Below the pieces are notes generated by a model. That model saw nothing but the letters and a program-made list of their open reading frames with translations. It was not told the origin of the DNA and searched no databases. From Phosphoribacter sp037045055 (lineage in GTDB: Bacteria > Actinomycetota > Actinomycetes > Actinomycetales > Dermatophilaceae): a DNA stretch of 64,000 nt. Positions 35,767-44,438 of this stretch are shown here, piece after piece. Made by a program: the position numbers and the translations under genes. The stretch's first letter is position 1. Every line of letters begins with the position of its first letter. The DNA is taken from NCBI GenBank assembly GCA_037045055.1, contig JBAOHJ010000001.1:1-64000 (forward strand), written 5' to 3'.

Positions 35767-36543
35767 TCAGATGAAGCCGCGGCCGGAGAGGAAGTCGGCG
35801 AGCTGGCCGGCTCCTTCGCCGTCGTCGGTGACGATCGTGCCGGCCGCGCGCGCCGGGGTCGGGGTGATCTCGACGGTCTTGACCGCTGCCGCGCCCGCAC
35901 CCACCTGGCTCGCGTCGACGCCGAGGTCGCCTAGACCGAGGGTCTGCACCGGCTTCTTCTTCGCGGCCATGATCGCCTTGAACGCCGGGTAGCGGGCCTC
36001 GCCGATCTGGTCGGTCACGGTGACCACGGCCGGCAGCGTGACGGCCACCCGCTCGCTCGCCGCGTCGGTGTCGCGCCGGATGGACACGGCGGTGCCGTCG
36101 ACGGCCAGCTCCCCGGCGAAGGTCGCCTGGTTGACGCCGAGCCGGTCGGCGACCATCGAGGGGACGACCGACATCTCCGCGTCGGTGGAGGACATGCCGG
36201 CCAGGACCAGGTCGTAGCCGATCGTCTCCAGCGCCTTGGCGATGACCAGGGAGGTGCCCAGGGCGTCCGAGCCGTGGATGGCGTCGTCGACGACGTGCAC
36301 TGCGCTGTCGCCGCCGATGGCCAGGGCCTTGCGCAGGCCCTCGGCGGCCTTGGCCGGCCCGACCGTGAGGTGCACGACCTCGGCTCCGGCCTGCTCGGCC
36401 AGCTGCACGGCCTGCTCCACGGCATACTCGTCCAGCTCGGACAGCCGCCCCTCGACGCCGGCCCGGTCGAGGGTGAGATCCGCGGCGAACTTCCACGTCG
36501 CCGTGGGCTCGGGGACGTACTTCACGAGGACGACGATCTTCAT
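35767..36543 (-). CDS. etfB: Electron transfer flavoprotein beta subunit
   Basis: 258 residues starting MKIVVLVKYVPEPTATWKFA. It has the ETF beta AMP-binding fold: SELDEYAVEQAVQLAEQ, VVHLTVGPAKAAEGLRKALA, GGDSAVHVVDDA, and the recognition-loop signature region LPAVVTVTDQIGEARYPAFK ahead of AKKKPV. It pairs with EtfA. First gene of the etfB-etfA-oxidoreductase operon; the promoter should lie in the 200 bp upstream that separate it from gluD. Confidence 0.95.
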   Translation of the reverse strand: MKIVVLVKYVPEPTATWKFAADLTLDRAGVEGRLSELDEYAVEQAVQLAEQAGAEVVHLTVGPAKAAEGLRKALAIGGDSAVHVVDDAIHGSDALGTSLVIAKALETIGYDLVLAGMSSTDAEMSVVPSMVADRLGVNQATFAGELAVDGTAVSIRRDTDAASERVAVTLPAVVTVTDQIGEARYPAFKAIMAAKKKPVQTLGLGDLGVDASQVGAGAAAVKTVEITPTPARAAGTIVTDDGEGAGQLADFLSGRGFI

Positions 36544-36742
36544 GCCGGGTGGACCTGCCTTTGTCGGTGCGGGCTGGGGCGATGCCCGACGTCGCTGTCG
36601 GTGCACTGACGACCCTATTGGTGAGGGTGCCAGGGCGCCATTCCCAGGGAAAGGCCATTGGTCCCCCTACCGACCAGTAGCGGGGCCGAAGTCGACGATC
36701 CGAGCCACTGGTCTCGACAGATGGACCTCGGGCCCCTCGGGC

Positions 36743-37693
36743 TCACCGCTTGTCGTGGTCGGCGGAGTACTCGTCGTGCAGGACGGTCTCGTCCATGTGG
36801 TGGCGAGCCGTGTCGATGGGCCCGGCGTCGACCTGGGCGACCTGGCCCGGGCCGGCGGCTCCGGGATGGATGGTCGGGCGGCCCTTGGACCGCAGCCTGG
36901 CCTCGACCCGGGCGGCCAGGCTGGTGAGCAGGTAGTTGATGACGACGTAGATCGCCGCGATGACGATGAGGGCGGGCACGGCGTTGGACTTGTACGAGCC
37001 GATCTGCTGGAAGGTGTTGAGCAGCTCCGGGTAGGTGACGATCTGGCCCAGCGCGGTGTCCTTGAGCACGACGACGAGCTGGCTGACCAGGGCGGGCAGC
37101 ATCGCGGTGATGGCCTGGGGGAGCAGGATCGTGCGCAGGGTCTGCCCGCGGGTCAGGCCGATCGACAGCCCGGCCTCGGACTGGCCGCGGGGCAGCCCTC
37201 CGACGCCGGAGCGGATGAGCTCGGCGACCACGGATCCGTTGTAGAGGGTGAGGCCGGTGACGACGGCGACGAGCGGGAACGCATCGGGGGGCAGGCTGGT
37301 GTTGTACAGGCAGAAGTAGTACGTGAAGAACATCATCACGAGCACCGGGACGGAGCGGAAGAACTCGACGATGACCGTCGACACCCACCGCAGGATCCCG
37401 TTGTGCGACAACCGGCCCATCCCGAAGACCAGCCCGAAGAGGCCGGCCAGGACGATGGAGATCGCCGCGGCCTTGAGGGTGTTGACCAGGCCGGGGACGA
37501 GCAGGTAGTTCGTCCAGATGTCGGCGGTGAGGAACGGGGTCCACTTGTCCGCGGCGAGGTTGCCCTTCTCCCCGAGCTTGCCCAGCGCGACGACGAGGGC
37601 GGCCACCACGACGATCGCGCTGACCAGTGCGGTGACCCGGTGGCGAGCCCGGGCCTTCGGGCCGGGGTTGTCGAACAGGACCGAGGCGCTCAT
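36743..37693 (-). CDS. gluD: Glutamate/amino-acid ABC transporter permease GluD
   Basis: A 316-residue polar-amino-acid permease with a leader helix and about five further membrane spans. It has the binding-protein-dependent transport motif GLSIGLTRGQTLRTILLPQA (EAA loop) that contacts the ATPase. NTLKAAAISIVLAGLFG and RSVPVLVMMFF are typical of the His/Glu/Gln/Arg permease family. A hydrophilic C-terminal tail (~45 residues) follows, as in actinobacterial GluD. It overlaps gluC by 4 bp (ATGA). Confidence 0.92.
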   Translation of the reverse strand: MSASVLFDNPGPKARARHRVTALVSAIVVVAALVVALGKLGEKGNLAADKWTPFLTADIWTNYLLVPGLVNTLKAAAISIVLAGLFGLVFGMGRLSHNGILRWVSTVIVEFFRSVPVLVMMFFTYYFCLYNTSLPPDAFPLVAVVTGLTLYNGSVVAELIRSGVGGLPRGQSEAGLSIGLTRGQTLRTILLPQAITAMLPALVSQLVVVLKDTALGQIVTYPELLNTFQQIGSYKSNAVPALIVIAAIYVVINYLLTSLAARVEARLRSKGRPTIHPGAAGPGQVAQVDAGPIDTARHHMDETVLHDEYSADHDKR

Positions 37694-38355
37694 CGCTTCA
37701 CCGCCAGCCGGTTGGACAGGTAGGTCGTCAGTAGTCCCATGGGCAGGGTGAGCAGGACGAACAGCAGCGCCACCATGAGGAAGATCGGGATGAGCAGGTC
37801 GCTGCGGAACTCGATCATCTCCTTCATCAGACCGCTGACCTCCGCGACCCCGATGGCCGTGGCGACCGTGGTGTTCTTCGTCAAGGCGATCGCGGTGTTG
37901 CCCAGCGGGGTGATCGCGCCCCGGAAGGCCTGGGGCAGCAGCACCTCGCGCAGGCTCTGCATGAAGGTCAACCCCACCGAACGTGCGGCCTCGGCCTGCC
38001 CCGCGGGCACCGTGTTGACCCCGCTGCGCAGCGCCTCGCAGACGAAGGCGGCGTGGTAGAAGGACAGGCCGATGACCGCCCAGACGAAGTTGTTCCGGGC
38101 GATGTTGTCGCTCACCGACAGCCCCAGGTTGACGATGAACCCGATGTTGCAGAACACGATGATGAGCGTCAGCGGCGTGTTGCGCACGACGTTGACGTAG
38201 AGCGCGCCGACCTTCTGCAGGAACGCCACCGGCGACACCCGGAAGATCGCCACGATGGTGCCGATGACCAGCGCCCCGATCCCGGACAGCAGCGCCAGCA
38301 GCACGGTGATGCCGAACGCGGCCAGGACGTTGAACTGCGAGAACAACTCAGCCAT
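37690..38355 (-). CDS. gluC: Glutamate/amino-acid ABC transporter permease GluC
   Basis: A 221-residue membrane permease starting MAELFSQFNVLAAFG, with five membrane spans. The HisM-type segment VVRNTPLTLIIVF and the coupling loop RSVGLTFMQSLREVLLPQAF are clear. It forms a heterodimer with GluD. Its stop overlaps the gluD start, and gluB lies 95 bp upstream. Confidence 0.93.
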   Translation of the reverse strand: MAELFSQFNVLAAFGITVLLALLSGIGALVIGTIVAIFRVSPVAFLQKVGALYVNVVRNTPLTLIIVFCNIGFIVNLGLSVSDNIARNNFVWAVIGLSFYHAAFVCEALRSGVNTVPAGQAEAARSVGLTFMQSLREVLLPQAFRGAITPLGNTAIALTKNTTVATAIGVAEVSGLMKEMIEFRSDLLIPIFLMVALLFVLLTLPMGLLTTYLSNRLAVKR

Positions 38356-38450
38356 GGGCGACCTTCCGGGGGCGGCGCGCCGGGACCGGACCGGGGTATG
38401 CCGTCACGCCGGGTGGCAGCCCCGGTCCGGTCGCCGGTCGAGCGTGCGGG

Positions 38451-39287
38451 TCAGGAACAGGCGGCCGGGGTCGGCGGGTTGCCGGCCGGCGGGGTGTACT
38501 TCGCCGGGCCGAGGTTGGCGTCGACGGCCTTCTTCCACTCGCCGCTGCTCATCCACTTCTTGATGGCGTCGGTGACCTTGGTGCAGAACTCGACGTCGCC
38601 CTTCTTCAGGCCCACGCCGTAGTTCTCCTTGGTGAAGGGCTTGCCGACGACCTTGAGCTTGCCCGCGTTCGCGGCCTGGGCGGCATACCCGGCGAGGATG
38701 GTGTCGTCGGTGGTGAGGGCGTCGACGTTCTTGGCCAGCAGCGCGTCGACGCACAGGGTGTAGGTGTTGTACTCCTGCAGCTGGACGCCCGGGATGTTCT
38801 TCTTGACGTTCTCGGCCGGCGTGGAGCCCTTGACCGAGCAGAGCTTCTTGCCGTTGAGCGAGGCGTCCTGGCCGGTGATCGAGGTGTCGTCGGCGCGCAC
38901 CAGCAGGTCCTGGCCGGCGATGAAGTAGGGGCCGGCGAAGGAGACCTTCTCCTTGCGCGCGTCGGTGATCGAGTACGTCCCGACGACGTACCTGACCTGT
39001 CCGGCGGCGATGAGGTTCTCACGCTGGGCGCTGACCGCCTCGACGAACTCGGGGGTGCCCAGGCTCAGTTCCTTGGCGATGTACTTGGCCAGGTCGACGT
39101 CGAACCCGGTGTAGTCCGACCCTGCCTTCAGGCCCAGGCCGGGCTGGTCGAACTTGATGCCGACCTTGACGGTGCCACCCCCACCGCCGGTGCCACTGCT
39201 GCTGCCGCTGCTGCTGCTGCCGCACGCGGCCAGGCCGAGGGCCACGACGGCGGCGACCGCGCCCGTCCTCATCCGACCGAACTTCAT
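38451..39287 (-). CDS. gluB: Glutamate/amino-acid ABC transporter substrate-binding lipoprotein GluB
   Basis: 278 residues. The lipoprotein signal ends VALGLAACGS, followed by a Ser/Gly linker. The type-3 solute-binding domain follows with VKVGIKFDQPGLGLK, GFDVDLAKYIAKELSLG, VVGTYSITDARKEKVSFAGP, GKKLCSVKGSTPAENVK and DALTTDDTILAGYA. ATG 39287 follows a GGAGGAGC ribosome-binding site. It binds the amino acid outside the membrane and hands it to GluCD. Confidence 0.93.
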   Translation of the reverse strand: MKFGRMRTGAVAAVVALGLAACGSSSSGSSSGTGGGGGTVKVGIKFDQPGLGLKAGSDYTGFDVDLAKYIAKELSLGTPEFVEAVSAQRENLIAAGQVRYVVGTYSITDARKEKVSFAGPYFIAGQDLLVRADDTSITGQDASLNGKKLCSVKGSTPAENVKKNIPGVQLQEYNTYTLCVDALLAKNVDALTTDDTILAGYAAQAANAGKLKVVGKPFTKENYGVGLKKGDVEFCTKVTDAIKKWMSSGEWKKAVDANLGPAKYTPPAGNPPTPAACS

Positions 39288-39334
39288 GGGTGCTCCTCCT
39301 GGTGGGGTTGGGTCGATGCCTCGGGACGAGGCGC

Positions 39335-40135
39335 TCAGTGGGTGAGGATCTTGCTGAGGAAGTCCTTCGCCCGGCTGGACTGGGGGTTGGTGAAGAACTC
39401 GTCGGGCGTGGCCACCTCGACGATCTGTCCGTCGGCCATGAACACGACCCGGTGGGCGGCCTTGCGGGCGAAGCCCATCTCGTGGGTGACGACGATCATC
39501 GTCATGCCCTCGCGGGCCAGGCCGACCATGACGTCGAGGACCTCGTTGACCATCTCCGGGTCCAGCGCGGAGGTCGGCTCGTCGAAGAGCATGACCTTGG
39601 GCTCCATGGCCAGCGATCGGGCGATGGCGACCCGCTGCTGCTGACCACCGGACAGCTGCGCCGGGTACTTCTGCGCCTGCACCCCGACCCCGACCCGCTC
39701 CAGCAGCTCCTGGGCGCTCTTGTCCGCCTCGGCCTGGGACTTCTTGCGGACCTTCCGCGGGCCGAGCGTGACGTTTTCCAGGATGGTCTTGTGCGCGAAG
39801 AGGTTGAAGGACTGGAACACCATCCCGACGTTGGCCCGCAGGTCCGCCAGCGCCTTGCCCTCGTCGGGCAGCGGCTGCCCGTCGATGGAGATGGAGCCGG
39901 ACTCGAAGGTCTCCAACCGGTTGATCGTGCGGCACAACGTCGACTTGCCCGAGCCCGACGGCCCGAGCACGACGACGACCTCGCCCTTGCCGACGGTGAG
40001 GTCGATGTCGCGCAGGACGTGCAGGTCGCCGTAGTGCTTGTTCACGCCCGCGACGACGACCATGGGCTCGCCGGTCGTCGAGGGCGGCGGGCGGGTCGGC
40101 TCGGCCGGACGAGAGGACGACGCGGCGTCGGTCAT
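39335..40135 (-). CDS. gluA: Glutamate/amino-acid ABC transporter ATPase GluA
   Basis: A 266-residue ATP-binding subunit with Walker A GPSGSGKST, Q-loop MVFQSFNLF, signature LSGGQQQRVAIARSLA, Walker B VMLFDEPTSALDPE and H-loop VVTHEM. Start MTDAASSSRP at 40135. It powers GluBCD import and is the promoter-proximal gene of the gluABCD operon. Confidence 0.95.
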   Translation of the reverse strand: MTDAASSSRPAEPTRPPPSTTGEPMVVVAGVNKHYGDLHVLRDIDLTVGKGEVVVVLGPSGSGKSTLCRTINRLETFESGSISIDGQPLPDEGKALADLRANVGMVFQSFNLFAHKTILENVTLGPRKVRKKSQAEADKSAQELLERVGVGVQAQKYPAQLSGGQQQRVAIARSLAMEPKVMLFDEPTSALDPEMVNEVLDVMVGLAREGMTMIVVTHEMGFARKAAHRVVFMADGQIVEVATPDEFFTNPQSSRAKDFLSKILTH

Positions 40136-40265
40136 CTGGCCAAGGTAGCGGGTCGCTGCGCCATTTGTTCGGCCGCAGCGCCGTCGTGGCGAGATCGTGA
40201 GGTTGCGCCGGGACGCGCGCCGGGCGTACCCGGCAAACCCGGCTCGGGGGCCTAGAGTCGCGCGT

Positions 40266-41777
40266 GTGGTCGGGCACGAGCGGGCAGCGGACGAGCGGGA
40301 GCGCGTGGTCGCGGCGTTGTGTGCCCCCGACCTGGCCGGCATCGTCGACCTGGTCGTCTGGGTGGCGGCCCACGAAGGTCGGGCGACGGCCTACGCGGCC
40401 AACCACCTCGGCCGGGTGCGGCTGGCCCCGGGGGGCCGGCACGAGGTGCTCGCCGGGCGCGACCCGATCGCCAGCGAGGATCCGATGGCCTTCCTGCCGT
40501 ATGCCGCGCAGGTCGCCGCCGCCTCGCCGGAGCGCTCCGTCGACAACGCCTACCCGTATGCCGCCGAGCGGATCCTCTCGCTGTTCGCCGATCCCGACCG
40601 CAGCCCGGACCTCGCGGTCGTGCACACGCCGCGCCACTACTTCCCCGACGAGGGTGGGCACGTCGGCGAGCACGGGTCGCTCGATGTCGTGCAGTCGCGG
40701 GCGCCGCTGATCCTCGCCGGCGCGGGGGTGCGCCGACTCGGCCACGTCGACGAGCACGCCATGCTGGTCGACGTCGGGCCGACCCTGGCGCACCTGGCCG
40801 GCGTGCCCGACGAAGCGCTGCGGGACGCGGACGGTGCCGCCCTGGACGGTCGGGTCCTCGCGGCCTACCTCGACGGGCGGCTGCCCCGCGCGGTCGTCGG
40901 GGTCCTCTGGGACGGCGGGCACTGCGGTGAGGTGCTGCACCTGGCCGCCACCGGCGAGCTGCCGGTCATCGCCCGGCTCGTGGAGCGGGGGGTGGCGCTG
41001 CGCGGGGGGGCGGTGGCCCAGTTCCCGAGCATCACCCTGACCAATCACGCGTCGATCCTCACCGGGGTCGGCCCGGGCCGGCACGGGGTGCTCGGCAACG
41101 TCTACTACGACCGCGCGACGGGGCAGCGCGTGGTGCCCAACGACGAGTCGACGTGGCACCGGTCCGCCGAATGGCTGCGCCCGGGGGTGCGCACCGTCTT
41201 CGAGATGGTCGCCGACGCCGTGCCGGCGGCCGGGGGGCTGCGCACGGCCTGCGTCGACGAGGCGATCGACCGGGGGGCGGACTACTCCACGATGGCGCTC
41301 GTCCGCGCCAGCGGATCGGCCTCCGGCGCAGGGGGGCTGGGCGACCGGCTGCCGGATGCCGGCGCGTCGCCCTTCGTCCGCGAGCCGCAGTGGCTCGCCG
41401 ACCCGTACTTCCGGTGGGGGGTCTCGGTCGACGACCTCGGCCTGGCCCAGATGCGCGAGCTGTATGCCGGGGGGTTGGCTCGCGCGCCCCGGCTGACCTG
41501 GTGGGCCAACGTGGTCACCGACGCGGGTCACCACGGTGGGGGGCCGAGATCGGACATGGCGCGGGAGTCGTTGCGCCAGGCGGACGCCCGGCTGGGTGTG
41601 TTCATGGAGCTGCTCGCCGAGCACGGGGAGCTCGACGAGGTGGCGTTCCTGCTCACCGCCGACCACGGGTTCGAGGGCGCCGTGCCGCCGGTCACGGGAT
41701 CGTGGCGGGCTGCCCTCGACGCGGTGGGGGTGCCCTACCGCGACGAGGGGCCCGGGTTCGTCTACCTGCGGCCCTGA
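40266..41777 (+). CDS. Alkaline phosphatase superfamily (nucleotide pyrophosphatase/phosphodiesterase-like) protein
   Basis: A 503-residue protein starting at GTG 40266. The second half holds the catalytic domain: metal-binding Asp in VVGVLWDGGH, nucleophile region ITLTNHASILTGVGPGRHGV (Thr/Asn), FEMVADAVPAAGG, DAGHHGGG and the C-terminal LTADHGFEGAV. The first ~200 residues look like the C-terminal half of the same fold (EGGHVGEHGSLDVVQSRAP, MLVDVGPTLAHLAGVP), so the protein seems to carry an extra partial copy. No signal peptide is seen. Substrates of the family include phosphonates, nucleotides and sugar phosphates. It is divergent from gluA across 130 bp. Confidence 0.75.
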   Translation: MVGHERAADERERVVAALCAPDLAGIVDLVVWVAAHEGRATAYAANHLGRVRLAPGGRHEVLAGRDPIASEDPMAFLPYAAQVAAASPERSVDNAYPYAAERILSLFADPDRSPDLAVVHTPRHYFPDEGGHVGEHGSLDVVQSRAPLILAGAGVRRLGHVDEHAMLVDVGPTLAHLAGVPDEALRDADGAALDGRVLAAYLDGRLPRAVVGVLWDGGHCGEVLHLAATGELPVIARLVERGVALRGGAVAQFPSITLTNHASILTGVGPGRHGVLGNVYYDRATGQRVVPNDESTWHRSAEWLRPGVRTVFEMVADAVPAAGGLRTACVDEAIDRGADYSTMALVRASGSASGAGGLGDRLPDAGASPFVREPQWLADPYFRWGVSVDDLGLAQMRELYAGGLARAPRLTWWANVVTDAGHHGGGPRSDMARESLRQADARLGVFMELLAEHGELDEVAFLLTADHGFEGAVPPVTGSWRAALDAVGVPYRDEGPGFVYLRP

Positions 41778-41830
41778 GGCCGGTCGGCCCGGTGCGCGAG
41801 CCCCTGGGCGCCCCCTGGGGAAACGGCGGG

Positions 41831-41904
41831 TGGGGCGGGTGGGGCTTGAACCCACGACCGACGGATTATGAGTCCGCTGCTCTGACCGGCTGAGCTACCG
41901 CCCC
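41831..41904 (-). tRNA. tRNA with CAU anticodon (Met elongator or Ile2)
   Basis: The minus strand folds as a full cloverleaf of 74 nt: acceptor GGGGCGG/CCGCCCC, D-arm GCTC..GAGC, anticodon stem GCGGA/TCCGT-type with loop CTCATAA, and T-arm GTGGG-TTCAAGC-CCCAC. The anticodon is CAU. Whether it is elongator Met or the lysidine-modified Ile2 cannot be settled from the sequence alone. No CCA is encoded. Confidence 0.9.
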
Positions 41905-42384
41905 GGACGCCCGGATCCGGTCCCGGCCGGCCGGCATACCGGTGTCGTCGGGCGGGTCGTCGGCGAGCGCGCCTGCGAGCCTACCGGCGCCACCCGTCGC
42001 GCGTTCACAGCCGGCTGCGGTCCCCGCGTGCGCGCAGCCACAGACACCGACGCCAGGGTGCAGATCCTCGCGAGTGCGGCGAGGAGGTTGCGATGCGGTG
42101 CGGGATGCTCGGCTCGATGGGCGCGGCGCTGGCGGTGGCCGGGGGGCTGGGCGTCGGCGGTGCCGCGCTGGCCGCGGCCAAGGAGGACTCGGCGACCGGA
42201 TCCGGGCCGACGATCGCGGCGCCCGCGAGCGGTGGGTGGCCGGCAGCGCGGCGGCGGTCGGCGTCGAGCGCACCTCACCAGTGGGTTTGGTGGTGCAGAC
42301 GGGGCGGATGAGGCACAATGGAGGTGAACCACCTGAGGGCGACGGCGTTGGGGAAGGCGTCCCTCGCACCATCAGGAGGTCCGG
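41905..42384. other. Intergenic stretch with one short candidate gene
   Basis: 480 bp between the tRNA and the DUF3145 gene. Apart from the small ORF at 42093-42311 I see no convincing coding sequence, RNA gene or terminator. Confidence 0.4.
42093..42311 (+). CDS. Small putative exported protein
   Basis: A 72-residue frame with a strong ribosome-binding site (GAGGAGG) seven bases before ATG 42093. The N-terminus MRCGMLGSMGAALAVAGGLG looks like a signal peptide followed by an Ala-rich cleavage region. The remainder is Ser/Pro/Arg-rich and ends in a Trp-rich stretch. No homologue is recognised. It may be a truncated or frameshifted longer gene, or spurious. Confidence 0.35.
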   Translation: MRCGMLGSMGAALAVAGGLGVGGAALAAAKEDSATGSGPTIAAPASGGWPAARRRSASSAPHQWVWWCRRGG

Positions 42385-42897
42385 ATGTCGTTCCCGACAC
42401 GGGGCGCGACGCGTGGGGTCGTGTACATCCACTCGACCCCCACGGCGTTGTGCCCACACATCGCTTGGGCCCTGGAGGCCGTCCTGGGCCAACGGGTCCG
42501 CCTCGACTGGACCATCCAGCCGGCCGGCGCGCGGCTGGTGCGCACCGAGCTGTCGTGGACCGGGGAGCCGGGCACCGGGGCCCGCATCGCCAGCGCACTG
42601 CGCGGCTGGGACAACGTGCGGTACGAGATCACCGAGGACCCGTCACCGGGCGTGGACGGGTCGCGATGGTCGGCGACCCCCAGCCTGGGCATCCACCACG
42701 CCGGGACTTCGGCCAACGGCGACGCCGTGGTGTCCGAGAACCTGCTGCGCGAGACCGTCGCCGCGCACCGTGGCGACGGGCCCGCGCTGGCCGCGGCCAT
42801 CGAGCGACTGCTCGGCGCCGCCTGGGACCGCGAGCTCGAACCCTTCCGGTATGCCGGCGACGGTGCCCCGGTGCGGTGGTTGCACAAGGTCGGTTGA
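42385..42897 (+). CDS. DUF3145 domain-containing protein
   Basis: 170 residues starting MSFPTRGATRGVVYIHSTPT. The conserved N-terminus GVVYIHSTPTALCPHIAWAL and the core LGIHHAGTSANGDAVVSENL are hallmarks of DUF3145, an actinobacterial family of unknown function commonly found beside the fatty acid synthesis genes. It converges with fabF, 24 bp apart. Confidence 0.88.
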   Translation: MSFPTRGATRGVVYIHSTPTALCPHIAWALEAVLGQRVRLDWTIQPAGARLVRTELSWTGEPGTGARIASALRGWDNVRYEITEDPSPGVDGSRWSATPSLGIHHAGTSANGDAVVSENLLRETVAAHRGDGPALAAAIERLLGAAWDRELEPFRYAGDGAPVRWLHKVG

Positions 42898-42921
42898 CCC
42901 CGGCCACGTGGTCGCGGCCGG

Positions 42922-44157
42922 TCACCCGCCGCGGATCGCCAGGGCGACGTTGTGGCCGCCGAAGCCGAACGAATTGTTTAAGGCCAGGATCTGCCCGTCG
43001 GGCAGATGGCGATGCTCGCCGCGGACCACGTCCAGCGGCACCGCCGGGTCGAGGTCCGCGAGGTTGATCGTCGCCGGGGCCAGCCGGTCGCGCACCGACA
43101 GGATCGTCAGGACCGCCTCCAGCGCCCCGGCCGCCCCGAGCAGGTGACCGGTCATCGACTTGGTCGCGCTGACCGGCATGCCGTCGGCGTCCGCACCGAA
43201 CGCGCGCCGGATGGCGTTGGCCTCGGCGAGGTCGCCGACCGGGGTCGAGGTTGCGTGGGCGTTGATGTGCACGACGTCGCGGGCGGTGGCGTCGGCGGCG
43301 GCCACCGCCTCGAGCATCGCCCGGGCCGCCCCCGCACCGTCCGGCTCGGGGGCGGTGAGGTGATGGGCGTCCGCGGACATCCCCACCGAGGCCAGCTCGG
43401 CGTAGATGCGGGCCCCGCGGGCCCGGGCGTGGTGCTCGGACTCCAGGACCACCAGGGCCGCCCCCTCGCCGAGCACGAACCCGTCGCGGCCCGCGTCGTA
43501 GGGGCGCGACGCGCCCGCGGGGTCGTCGTTGCGGGTCGAGAGCGCCTGCATGGCCGCGAACCCGGCGATCGGCATCGGATGGATCGCTGCCTCGGTGCCT
43601 CCCGTCACGACGACGTCTGCCCGGCCGCTGCGGATCATCGACAGGGCGTACCCCATGCCCTCGGCCCCGGACGCGCAGGCGCTCACCGGGGTGTGCGCCC
43701 CGGCCCGCGCCCCGAGGTCGAGGGAGATCGCGGCGGCCGGGCCGTTGGGCATGAGCATGGGCACCGCAAGCGGGTAGACCCGGCGAGGCCCCTTCTCGCG
43801 CAGCGTGTCCCACTGTTGCAGCAGCGTCCACACCCCACCGATACCCGAGCCGCAGACCACGCCGAGGCGCTCGGGCTCGACCTCGGGTCGGCCCGCGTCG
43901 GCCCACGCCTCGCGCGCGGCGATGAGGGCGTACTGCGACGACGGGTCCAGCCGGCGGGTCTCGACCTTGGCCAGCACCTGGTCGGGCGCCGTGTGGATGG
44001 AGGCGGCGAAGGTCACCGGCAGTTGGTGCTCGGTCACCCAGTCGGCCTGCAGACTGCGGGCACCGCTGCGCCCGGCCAGCACGGCGTCCCAGGTGTCGGG
44101 GGCGGTGGCGCCCAGGGGGGTGGTGGCGCCCACCCCGGTGACGACGACGCGCGGCAT
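42922..44157 (-). CDS. fabF: 3-oxoacyl-ACP synthase II
   Basis: 411 residues. Condenses malonyl-ACP with acyl-ACP in fatty acid elongation. The catalytic triad is visible: Cys in PVSACASGAEGMGYAL, His in INAHATSTPVGDLAEA and His in LNNSFGFGGHN context, with the Lys of SATKSMTGHLLGAAG. Start MPRVVVTGVGATTPLG. It follows acpP by five bases in the fabD-fabH-acpP-fabF operon. Confidence 0.95.
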   Translation of the reverse strand: MPRVVVTGVGATTPLGATAPDTWDAVLAGRSGARSLQADWVTEHQLPVTFAASIHTAPDQVLAKVETRRLDPSSQYALIAAREAWADAGRPEVEPERLGVVCGSGIGGVWTLLQQWDTLREKGPRRVYPLAVPMLMPNGPAAAISLDLGARAGAHTPVSACASGAEGMGYALSMIRSGRADVVVTGGTEAAIHPMPIAGFAAMQALSTRNDDPAGASRPYDAGRDGFVLGEGAALVVLESEHHARARGARIYAELASVGMSADAHHLTAPEPDGAGAARAMLEAVAAADATARDVVHINAHATSTPVGDLAEANAIRRAFGADADGMPVSATKSMTGHLLGAAGALEAVLTILSVRDRLAPATINLADLDPAVPLDVVRGEHRHLPDGQILALNNSFGFGGHNVALAIRGG

Positions 44158-44162
44158 ACCCT

Positions 44163-44411
44163 TCAGTCCTGGGCGGCGGCGATGTAGGCCACCGCGTCGC
44201 GGACCGTCTTGAGGCCCTTGACGTCGTCGTCGGGGATGCGCACCCCGAACTTCTCCTCGGCGTTGACGACGATGGTCATCATCGACAGCGAGTCGATGTC
44301 GAGGTCCTCGGTGAAGGACTTGTCCGGCTCGACCTCGGCCTGGTCCAGGCCGGTCTCCTCGTTGATGATGTCGGCGAGTCCGGCGAGGATCTCCTGCTCG
44401 GTCTGTGCCAT
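44163..44411 (-). CDS. acpP: Acyl carrier protein
   Basis: 82 residues, acidic and helical. The phosphopantetheine attachment Ser is in DLDIDSLSMM. It carries growing acyl chains in type II fatty acid synthesis. It lies between fabH and fabF with short gaps (27 and 5 bp), so they are co-transcribed. Confidence 0.96.
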   Translation of the reverse strand: MAQTEQEILAGLADIINEETGLDQAEVEPDKSFTEDLDIDSLSMMTIVVNAEEKFGVRIPDDDVKGLKTVRDAVAYIAAAQD

Positions 44412-44438
44412 GGGTGCGCTCCTTCGTTGGTGGGGTGG

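Noticed and set aside
34265..35992. Long plus-strand open frame opposite etfA and the oxidoreductase
   Set aside because: An antisense shadow with skewed Gly/Asp/Glu/His composition; the minus-strand genes match known families over their full length.
41866..42492. Minus-strand open frame over the CAU tRNA and upstream of DUF3145
   Set aside because: It runs through the tRNA gene, is Pro/Arg/Ser-rich without domains, and lacks a ribosome-binding site.
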